NCBI GenBank assembly: GCA_015680905.1
Contig: CM027381.1
Location: 52,952,501-53,016,500 of the forward strand
Direction of reading: 5' to 3'
DNA: 64,000 nucleotides
From: Coptis chinensis
Lineage: Eukaryota; Streptophyta; Magnoliopsida; Ranunculales; Ranunculaceae
The notes under the pieces are model-generated. The model ran no database searches, was not told the DNA's origin, and saw nothing but the letters and a program-made list of their open reading frames with translations. Position 1 is the stretch's first letter; each line of letters begins with the position of its first letter. The translations under genes were made by a program, and so were the position numbers. Shown piece after piece: positions 35,688 to 45,900 of this stretch.

Positions 35688-36390
35688 TGTTAGGAATATA
35701 CAACTTAATTGTACTTACTCTTTACCAATTACCAAACTATACAAACCTTTTGTATTGTAAGTGTTTTGTACTTCTTAATTAAATCCGAGCCTAGTGTAGA
35801 TACACTATGTCCTTAAGACAGATTTTCCCCCTCACGGTGCTTGAAGGTTGATGGGAAACTATCTCCCAAGATAGAACGGATTTCCTTCTATAGAAAGCTA
35901 GCACTTCAATTCTATAGACTCAGCGAACACAACATAGCATTTGACTAAGAACAGAGGGAGAAGAGAAAGATCAGAACTCTGTGTGATCTAGTTTATTTTT
36001 CTCTCCAAATTCATCCACTATTTATAGGTGAGTGGTGCCTTTTCGAAACAACACAGTGACTCTTGGGAAAAAGTAAGCAACTCTTTGAAAAGTCACATGT
36101 TTTGAAAGGACATACCATTTCGGCATATAGCACTGTTTCGAACCAGTGCCTATTTCGAAAGGTTGTACCTTTTCGGCATGATGCACTATTTCAAACCAGT
36201 GCACATTTCGAAAGGTCGCACCTTTTCGGCATAATGCATTGTTTCAAACAAATGCATCATTTTGAAAAGGTTTTTCTCACATTACGTACTGTTTCAAGAA
36301 AAAAAACTCATTTCATCTTAAGTGGGGTAACTTGGGAGACAAACTACTCATTCATATTTAAATGGATTTGAGCAAATCATTTTTCTAACA
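35688..36390 (-). repeat. Copia 3' LTR
   Basis: 703 bp. A palindromic TATA element (CTATTTATAG) lies at about 36018-36027. It contains a 53-bp repeat, about three copies at 36110-36275, marked by CTTTTCGGCAT at 36121, 36174 and 36227 and by TTTCGAAAGGT[TC]G. The repeats carry hairpin-forming AAAGGT..ACCTTT pairs. Confidence 0.92.
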
Positions 36391-36981
36391 ATCCCCCATA
36401 TGAATGAAAATTTGGCTTCTTCTATCATAAACATCGGATTTCTGTTCTTTTACAAATGAAAAGATACCGCGAGTCGTCAAGTAGCATGGGAGGCCTTGAA
36501 CTTGCCTTAGTGAAAGACGATCGGATTTAATTGGACGATCAGTAGACTTCAATTAATGTCCTTGAACTGTCAGCCGTTTGTATAAACCTAGACAATCATC
36601 TTCACGCAGTACCGTCTTGAATACTGTTGGTTCTCACGTTTGTGTTCATTTTGGCCTTGAACACTTCTTGGTTTCAGATAGTGCTTTTGAGACATTTGTC
36701 TTTAAAATTCTCATAGAAGCGACCCCACTTCGCACTAACATAGGTGATTTCTATAAAGAGTATCCTGCAATACTCCACTTGGATAACATAACTTTCCAAG
36801 ATATAGTAAATCATTAAAAGCTTGACTTATCCTGGTTCTCGCGGCAGATATGCACTGTCTTATATAGGAATGGGTTAGAGTATAATATTACTCTCCAGTG
36901 CTAACTGAGTCACTAACATAATTCAGTTGGCCCATTAAACCTAGATCTTGGGATCTCCAGTCAACTAGGTTGGTTTTTCCA

Positions 36982-39900
36982 TTATGATGACTCTTGGTTG
37001 ATTATCTCAAAAGCTTTAAGCCCATTCCCCTTGATAATCTTTCTACTTGCTCTCTTGTTAAACCTTTTGTAAGCGGATCCTCAATGTTATCTTTTGACCT
37101 TACATAGTCGATTGAGATAACTCCATTTGAGAGCAATTGTCTAACGGTATTATGTCTACGACGTATATGTCGAGACTTCCGTTATACATGCTACTCATTA
37201 ACTCTACCAATAGCAGATTGATTGTCACGGTGTATACACACCTTGGCCGGGTAATGTTTAGCCCAGTTTTGGAATATCCTCTAAGAAATTTGAAGCCACT
37301 CTGCTTCTTCTCCACCTTGTCCAATGCTATGAATTCTGATTCCATAGTGGACCTCGCTATGCACGCTTTGTTTTGAGGATTTCCAAGAAACAAACTGCAC
37401 CTCCAAGTGTAAAGACATATCCACTTGTGGACTTTGAGTCTTTAGTGTCAGATATCCAATTAGCATCGCAATACCCTTCTGGAACGGCTGGATATCTTGT
37501 ATAGTGCAAACTAAAATTCTGAGTATACTTTAAGTATCCCAAAACTCTCAATATGGCAGTCCAATGATCTCTGCCAGGATTACTCGTATATCGACTTAGC
37601 TTGCTCACAGAGTATGCTATGTCAGGCCTTGTACAGTTCATGACATACATTAAACTACCAAGTATACGAGAGTATTCTAGTTGAGATATGCTATCTCCAG
37701 TATTTTTGGCTAAATGAAGATTTACGTCAACTGGTGACCTTTTTGGTGTGATGTTATATTTCTTGAACTTGTCAAGAATCGTCTCAATGTAATGAGATTG
37801 TGATAGAACAAGTCTATCCTCCATCCTAGAGATCTTAATTCCTAAGATAACATCAGCGACACCTAAATCTTTCATGTCAAACTTACTAGACAACATTTGT
37901 TTGGTAGATTTTATGACATCCATATTACTACCCAAAATTAGCATATCGTCTACATAGAAACAAATAATGACACATCCCTTTAGAGTGCTTTTGACATAGA
38001 CACACTTGTCACACTCATTTATTTTGAAACCGTTTGACAACATTGCATTGTCAAATTTCTCATGCCATTGCTTAGGTGCTTGCTTTAATCCATATAAAGA
38101 TTTAACAAGCTTGCAAACTTTCCTTTCTTGTCCAGGAGTAATAAACCCTTCAGGTTGTTCCATGTATATTTCTTCATCTAACTCACCATTCAAGAATGCC
38201 GTCTTTACATCCATTTGATGTATTTCAAATCCATGTATTGATGCTATTGCTATTAGCATCCTTATGGAAGTTATTCTTGTAACTAGAGAGTAAGTGTCAA
38301 AATAATCCAATCATTCCTTTTGTCTAAAGCCTTTGACCACAAGTCTAGCTTTATACTTGTCGATTGATCCATCAGTCTTAAATTTCTTTGTGAATATCCA
38401 CTTATATCCCAAAGTCTTGGAACCTGGTGGTAAATCTACCAATTCCCATGTATGATTTTGCATTATGGATTCAATCTCGCTATTTATTGCTTCTTTCAAT
38501 AAGTAGCTTCTGAGATGACATTGCCTCCTTGAACGTTTGAGGATTATTTTCCAACAAGTATGTTAGAAAATCAGGTCCAAAAGACGTTGACGCGTCCTTG
38601 ACCTTTTGCTACGCCTAGGTTCCTCCTCAATTTAAACTTTGTGTAGGATGGTTACTAGTTGTAGCATCTAAAGTTCTCTTTGTTGAACTTGACTCTATAC
38701 ACATGTTATAATGAAAACATCTTTTCAAAGAATGAAGCATTCCTTGACTCTATAATTGTATTAACATGTATATCTTGAATCTCGATTTATGAACCCGAAA
38801 AAACGATGCACTACTATTGTTTGCATATCCAATGAATACACAATCAATAGTCTTGGGTCCTATCTTCACCTTCTTAGGTTTAGGAACTTCCACTTTAGCA
38901 AGACACCCCCACACTTTTAAGAATTCGTAGGAAGTCTGATGACCTTTCCACAATTCGTATGGTGTTTTAAAGCGTCTTCTTGTTAGGAATCTTGTTGAGA
39001 ATGTAATTGGCAGAAAGCAAAGCTTCCCCCCACAAATTTTGGGGTAAACCGGAACTTAACAACATAGCGTTCATCATCTCTTTTAGAGTTTGGTTTTTGC
39101 GTTCTGCAATACCGTTTGATTGAGGTGAATAAGGAGCCGTAGTTTGATGAATGATTCCATGTTCAGAACAGAAACCTTCAAAAGGTGATTCATATTCACC
39201 TCCTCTATCACTCCTTATAGCCTTAATCTTTTTGCTTAGTTGATTTTCAACTTCATTTTTATAGTGTTTGAACACTTCAATTGCCTCATCTTTACTTCTC
39301 AACAAGTAAACATAACTATATCTAGTGTTATCGTCAATAAAAGTAATGAAATACTTTTTACCACCTCTAGTCTGCACGTACTTAAGATCACATATATCTG
39401 TGTATTAAGTCTAGAGGTTCAGTACTTCTTTCAATGGAATGAAGGGATGATCTGGTCAACTTGGATTCTACACAAGTTTCACATTTATGGTGTGGTTCTA
39501 TTTTTAATTTTGGTATATAGTCCAAATTAATTAATCTACGCAAAGTATCATAATTAACATGTCCTAATCTACCATGCCATACATGTGAAGACTCAATCAA
39601 GTAAACAGAAGATTCAACTTTATTGGCGCTTTTTGGCACAATAGTAAAACAAGAGATCCTAAAGAGCCCATCCTAAAGATAGCCCTTTCCCACGAATACA
39701 TCATTCTTAGTTAGTACAAATTTATCAGAAACAAAGACTAACTTAAAGTCATTCTTGCTCAAGAAATGACCCGAAACCAAGTTCTTATGCGAATGTCGGG
39801 CACATAGAGCACCTCATTCGAGAGTTAGTTCCTTTCCGTCACAACCTTATCACCACCTTTCCTTTGCCTTCAACCTTGGACGTAGAAGAGTTTTCCATAA

Positions 39901-40945
39901 AGAGTTGTTCTTCCTTTTCCACAACATGATAAGTGGTGAACATCGACTTGTTGGAGCATATGTGGCAAGTAGCACCAGTATCCACCCACCATTATATTCC
40001 CTTTCATTTCCAATCATGAGACATTCAGAAACCACAGCAGATAGGTTCATGTCATTAACATTGTTAGAAAGTGTGTCCATTGTCACATCGGCTTTCAGTT
40101 TGCTTTTATACTTTTCTTTTCGGCTTTCATTCACATTCCTTTATGTCCAATGTCCTCTTCCCACAATCAGAAGCACTTGCCCTTGAACTTAGTAGTGCGC
40201 TACTACTCTCTTCACCTTGAGCTTTGTCTTGGTGCTTCCTCTTTCCCTTAGCACTTGATCCTTCCAAAACATTGGCCTTTGCCACCATGGGATCCTTGCC
40301 CTTCTTCCGATAGGCGGTTATCTTCCTCTATCCTTAGACGGACAATCGGTTCTTCAAGATTCATATCTTTTGCGTTTATGCTTAAGATAGTTCTTAAAAT
40401 CCTTCCAAGATGGTGGTAATTTCTCAATCATAGCAGCCCACTTGGAAAGATTCTCCTAGGGTCATTCCTTCAAAGAATGACATCATGGAGGATTACTTGA
40501 AGTTCTTGGACTTGGCTTATGGCGGTCTTACTATCGTCATTTTGAAATCAAGAAATCGCCAACTATGAATTTCTTCATGCCAACATCTTCACTCTTGTAT
40601 TTCTTGTCCAACGAATCCCAAAGTTCCTTAGCGTCTTGAACACACTATACACATTGTATAATGAGTCACCAACCCACTAAGGGCGTAATTTCTACACAAG
40701 AAATCAGCATGAAACCAAGCATCCTTGCCAAAACCTTCTCCTTGTCGGTTTCATCGGGGCTTACATCGAGAGCCTTATCCCATAGAAACCTTGCCAAGTT
40801 CGGGTAGTCGATAGAAGAGCATCTTACGTTTGCGGTAACTTTGAAATCGGTTCCATTGAACTTTTCGGGCTTCTCCCCATGAGAGGAAATGAATGGGAAA
40901 CAACAAGAGGAACGAATGCCGGGGAGTAACTAGTGGTGTTGCCAT
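36982..40945 (-). pseudogene. Copia gag-pol
   Basis: Minus strand from ATG 40945 to stop 36982. Gag occupies 40945 to about 40150, ending in a broken zinc knuckle (GKCF..). Protease: WVDTGATCH (about 39990). GAG-pre-integrase: WHGRLGHVNYDTLRRL and CETCVESK (39600-39450). Integrase: FIDDNTRYSY, IRSDRGGEYE, NGIAERKNQTL, so all three catalytic acids are kept (39340-39050). RT: WIFTKKFKTDGSIDKYKARL (38410-38350), QMDVKTAFLNGELDEEIYM (38215), FYVDDMLILG (37965). RNase H: GYCDANWISD, then IEDPLTKGLTRE near the end. Lesions: stop at about 38311 in RT and frameshifts near 40600-39900, 38900, 38700 and 37390. It encoded all proteins for element replication. Confidence 0.92.
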
Positions 40946-41039
40946 ATTCTGAAATATAACTACACTTTATTATTTCCTTAAACCAAAAAAGAAAAGAAAA
41001 CATAAACAAATTCTGTTCGGTAAAGAAGAAGAAGAAAAA

Positions 41040-41055
41040 GAAAATCTGTCTTAAG
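41040..41055 (-). promoter_or_regulatory. Primer-binding-site position occupied by a self-complementary 16-mer
   Basis: One base inside the 5' LTR (minus sense) the element reads CTTAAGACAGATTTTC. Copia elements normally have a site complementary to a tRNA 3' end (ending TGG complement, often TGGTATCAGAGC); that is absent here. The 16-mer is perfectly complementary to GAAAATCTGTCTTAAG in the same LTR (minus sense, 41196-41181; also present in the other LTR at 35827-35812). The primer 3' end would point exactly at the LTR boundary. Confidence 0.7.
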
Positions 41056-41056
41056 T

Positions 41057-41733
41057 TGTTAGGAATATACAACTTAATTGTACTTACTCTTTACCAATTA
41101 CCAAACTATACAAACCTTTTGTATTGTAAGTGTTTTGTACTTCTTAATTAAATCCGAGCCTAGTGTAGATACACTATGTCCTTAAGACAGATTTTCCCCC
41201 TCACGGTGCTTGAAGGTTGATGGGAAACTATCTCCCAAGATAGAACGGATTTCCTTCTATAGAAAGCTAGCACTTCAATTCTATGGACTCAAATAACACA
41301 ACATAGTATTTGACTAAGAACGAGGGAGAAGAGAAAGATCGAACTCAGTGATCTAGTTTATTTTTCTCCAAATTCATCCACTATTTATAGGTGAGTGGTG
41401 CCTTTTCAAACAATACAAATACTCTTGGGAAAAAGTAAGCAACTCTTTGAAAAGTCACATGTTTCGAAGGACACACCCATTTTCGGCATATAAAGATCAC
41501 TTTTGAACCGGTGCCTTATTTCGAAAGGTTGCACCTTTTGGCATGATGCACTATTTCAAACCAAACAAGATTTTTTCGAAAGGTCGCGACCTTTTCGCAT
41601 AATGCATTGTTTCAAACAAATGCATCATTTTGAAAAGGTTTTGAAAAGGTTTTTTCAAAAAACCATTTCACTTTCTTGTTTGAAAAAACCCATTTCATAT
41701 TTAAATGGATTTGAGCAAATCATTTTTCTAACA
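41057..41733 (-). repeat. Copia 5' LTR
   Basis: 677 bp, TGTTAGG to CTAACA on plus. TATAAATA on the minus strand at 41382-41389 would start transcription near 41350. The 53-bp hairpin repeats of the other LTR are present but eroded. Contains the 16-nt complement of the primer site at 41181-41196. Confidence 0.92.
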
Positions 41734-41738
41734 GAGGC

Positions 41739-42306
41739 AACTAGATGACATCTCATATTCGATTCAGCCAAAGTGCTTATATTGATGGAGCACTGTATTG
41801 GATAACTAGAAGTCGTGGTCATCCCAGTGGCATTCTCTCTTTCAGTTTGCAAGATGAAAATTTTCAGCTCCTTCCTTGACCAAGTTGCAATATATACAAG
41901 TCTTATTTGGAGTTTTCGGGGCTTCATTCATCTGTGTATTTGAAAGTTCTAGGAGGACATTTATGCCTTGTTACTACGTTAGATGGATCAGACGCAGGTT
42001 TTTGGACATTGATCTTTTGGAGAATGAAGGACTACAGGAATCATATTTGGACTTACGAGTTTCGGATCACTGTTGATATCACATCCACCAGTCCCTGTAG
42101 ACATTCAAAATGGCAAGGTATTACTTTCATCGGGGGAACGGTTATATGGTCTTGATCTGCACGAAAATATTTCGAAGGAAATCAATTATTGTAAGGTACC
42201 TGGCGAAGATTGCACACCTGTTGTCAAGAGATATCAGCCTAATCATGTGGAAAGCTTGGTTTCAATTAATACTTCAATTGGGACGCGCAAAAAATTGTTC
42301 ACTTGA
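41739..42306 (+). pseudogene. F-box protein gene fragment, FBA-domain piece
   Basis: Continues the frame broken at 35687: QLDDISYSIQPKCLYIDGA, ALYWITRSRG, FSLQDENFQLLP, then a TGA at about 41878. GGHLCLVTTLDGSDAGFWTL and WRMKDYRNHIWTYEF follow (to about 42065), then, after a frame change near 42065, VPVDIQNGKVLLSSGERLYG and YQPNHVESLV, ending at the stop at 42304-42306. These are repeat motifs of the F-box-associated interaction domain. With one stop, a frameshift and the copia insertion, it cannot make a protein. Confidence 0.75.
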
Positions 42307-42945
42307 GTAAGTGTGAAGAACCTTACACATTTTAGTTCTATTGTTTACTGTAGTTGGATTTGGATGTAAATTTGATTGTTTTAATTATGACGGATAGACA
42401 CTAACTTTTGTGATTGCAAAAGCCTTATTTTTTTATTTTATAAATGTATCTATGTCTTAACTAATGCGGATTATTATTTATAGCTTTATTGCCAATCATC
42501 TTCATATGCATTGCAATTGCCATGTATTCCTAACATTTCCATTGATCTTGTAATAGAAATGTCGTATAGTCCGCTTTCTCTTTGGTTTTAATAATGTTCT
42601 AATGATGTTTTCTAGCTATTAAGTTGTGTGTTAACACACACAGATCAAACTCAACTTGGTTTACTTAAGTATAGTTTGGGATTTCGGAACCCCTTGAAAA
42701 TTTCGAGATTTGCATTTTTGGACCCTAATAATCTAATTATTTCGATATATTCCGTCCGAAATCACGAACTGGGTTAAAAAAATGGTTTTGTTTGGCTGGA
42801 AAAAGAGGAGCGAGCCATCTGGTGGTCTATCTCTGAGAAATATTATTACTATTATTAATACACAAACGAGTGGCGCGCATGTCTCAAAAAAACAAAACAA
42901 AACCAAACAAAACCAATCTAAAACAAAAACATTTACTCGAGAAGA
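42307..42945 (+). promoter_or_regulatory. Upstream region of the FTR gene
   Basis: AT-rich, no gene. The last 100 nt before the ATG are A/C-rich (AAAACAAAACCAAACAAAACC), typical of a plant 5' leader. A classical TATA box could not be placed with confidence. Confidence 0.4.
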
Positions 42946-45900
42946 ATGAATTGCCTTCATCACTACTCGGTTGGAATTCCAGCTACTAAAGTTTCTTCTA
43001 CTACATCAACACGTTTTCAACGCCACGTCATTCAAGCTAGAGGTAACAACACTCTATTCATTGTATTAAATTAATGTTTAATTATTCGAATGGCTTTTCA
43101 ATTAGTTTGACATCTTATAATTAAGGCCTTTTCCCTATATGAAAATTTTCACCTATGTTTTAAATGCTAGTTTGGCAAATTAGGTACGTGATTCCTTGCT
43201 TATGGATTTAAACAATCACATTGTATGTATTCCTTGCTTTATATACATTATTTTTTATGGGAGTGAAAGTTGCATTTTGAGGATATGTGTGTTCTTAATA
43301 ACGTCCATTACTAGGGAGGATATGTTGATTCGTTCAACTTCAAAATGAGAATATAAGATAATCTCTCTGTCAGATAGGTTACTCCTGTATCGGGGAGACA
43401 TTAGAGCATGCAGTTTTGTAGAAGTGGAAGAGCAAAGCTGACCTATATGCTACCTTGTGGTAAAAGTGTTTAACTATGAGAACAACCATACCCTGTATCA
43501 TGAGGAGATGTTAGAGCATGTAGTTTTATAGATTAATAGTGAATGAATTGAATTGTTTAAAGACTATGATCTCTTTTTAAAGAGTTTACATGACTAAAAT
43601 TGAGTTAGAGATACTAGTAAAAACAATCTCCTACTTAAACTAGGACTGAGAATCTTAATTAGTAATCGTAAGAAGAAATCTAATGCTTACCTTGCGGTAA
43701 TGTGTTTAACTATGAGAACTGTCCTGGCTTTGGTGGGATAAATAGGCTTACTGAACTTTGTCATTCTGTGTGCCGGTGATGTTGAACATGACTAACATGC
43801 AGTGTCTGCTGATTCTACAATTTTCTCAGTCTTCAATGATATTGTGCTATATATGCTTCCTATAATTTCTCTGGTAGGGATTTTGGTTGGGAGAAAAACC
43901 TTACAAATGCAACTATTTTGACTTGATGTTCTTTAATATTTTCAGTGGAGCCTTCCGACAAATCAGTTGAAATTATGAGGAAGTTCTCAGAGCAGTATGC
44001 TCGTCGCTCTGGAACATATTTTTGTGTTGATAAAGGAGTCACCTCTGTTGTTATCAAGGTAAGTATGATGACTATCAAATGCTGCATTCGTGTGATGTGA
44101 TCGCCCTTCTACTTGTGAAATTTTTCATGTTACCCACAGTTTGGTCATCTTTAGATTGCATGTGGGAATTCTAATCCATATCTGATTTGAAAAAGTATCT
44201 TCAAAGCAACTAACAAGTACTGAAGCATTACACTTGCGGAGTGAATATGTAGTCCAAATATAATTTCAGATCTCATCCTTCAATAACATCTTAATAGTGG
44301 TATTTCCTTTTTCCATAGGATTGTCGACCTTATTATATTAAGATACTGGATCCTTTCCTGCTGAATAGAAAAAGCGCTAACAGTCGTGAGAAATAATAAA
44401 TAGTTTCTAATTGTAAGGACCTTCTAGTTGTCAAAGTCTTGAGACAGGTTACTGCACTAATTGAGTAATTTACAGATACTACTGACTTGTTACTGTCCGG
44501 TCGAGGGCAGATCGTTATACAGTACCTAGATAATTGAGTAATTGACATTTGTACTTCCAAACCTTATGGCATAAAATTCTGAGAATTTAGATATCAATAG
44601 AAAGGACTTCAACTTTTTTAGTTTTTGAAAGGGATCTAGCACCTCGTTCCATGTAACTCAGTGATAACTTCAACCGACAGGGACTGGCGGACCATAAGGA
44701 TTCACTGGGAGCCCCACTTTGCCCTTGCAGGTTAAAATTTTCTTGCATATCTTTCGTAATTGCAATGTTCCAGGGTCTTTCACTTGAAAAGTCTAATTTG
44801 CAGATATCAGGAAGAGATCTGTTTTCCTACGTCATGCTATTATTTGTGCAGAGCACTTACTCACATCGTTTCAGGCATTATGATGACAAAGCTGCTGAAG
44901 CAGGGCAGGGATTTTGGAACTGTCCATGTGTACCCATGAGGGAAAGGTAGCTTTTTGTTCCTTATTCCTAGTACCTCTTTTGTCGTTTGTTGTTTTGTCT
45001 TTCATTGAGAGCTAAACTACGGAAAAAAAGGAAAAAAAAACATTCTTATCGGCAAGGTGCTAAAAAGAGACAACAACTAAGGACCGATCCATGCTGTTAC
45101 AAACTGTGATCAATTGCCTAATAAGCAAGTCCATCTAGGTACAACATGCTGAAAATCTCTTTGTGGAAACAGTCATTACCAGAGCCTAATTGACGAATAG
45201 TTCTTTGACTGTTACAACAGCTTCACTGGCTCTCATAGCAGCATTAAAAACTCAGGGGTACCTCTCTTTTCAGATCACCAAAAAGTGGCAGCTGCTGTGT
45301 TCTTACTGTCACTTCCTTTTTAGGGAGAGAATGTACACCCCCTTTCCAATTTGATAGCGCTCCTCTATGATTAAGGAACTGTTATGTCGCCTTTGGTCAA
45401 CCAAATAATGGTTTTCTAGATATTGTTGGCAGTAGGACCTGCAAGAATGAGAGCTTCTGATTCTTCAACATATCTGTGTGTGGAACAGCAACCCCTATTG
45501 ATATATCTCTTTTGTGCAAGAATGGAGTCCAAAGATAGGTAGATCAAACTTAAATCCCGAATTGAGAAGTTAATGGAAGTTATCTTTATGGATTTGGATA
45601 CAATTATTTGTCATTATTGTTTACAGTTAAGAACTTGGTTTATCTGCAAAACTGAGGTTTGAACTTTGAACATAGGTTGCTTATCTGAATGTGTGTCCAT
45701 TTGATTAGCTGCTGTTGATATTAAGTCTCCTCTAGATTATAAGTCATCTCAAGTCTTATTAGTTAATCAATTGATTAGTGCTAGTACCATAATTTTAGTT
45801 TTCTCTTGACAGGAAAGAGTGCCACTGCATGCTTTTTCTCACACCAGATAATGATTTTGCTGGTCGGGAACAGGTAACAATATGATCCCAATTTTCATTG

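Larger units (their letters stand above)
35688..41733 (-). mobile_element. Complete Ty1/copia element
   Basis: Two LTRs (35688-36390 and 41057-41733) in direct orientation start TGTTAGG and end CTAACA, flanked by the 5-bp duplication GAGGC (35683-35687 and 41734-41738). Gag-pol is on the minus strand in copia order (protease, integrase, RT, RNase H). The polypurine tract CATATGGGGGAT on the minus strand abuts the 3' LTR at 36391. The LTRs differ by scattered substitutions and small indels. The insertion split an F-box pseudogene. Confidence 0.95.

Noticed and set aside
35600-35782. 60-residue ORF starting at 35600 as a gene
   Set aside because: It is the F-box fragment running into the copia LTR; the second half is LTR sequence.
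44765-44950. 61-residue ORF in the FTR locus as a separate gene
   Set aside because: It is exon 4 plus preceding intron sequence.
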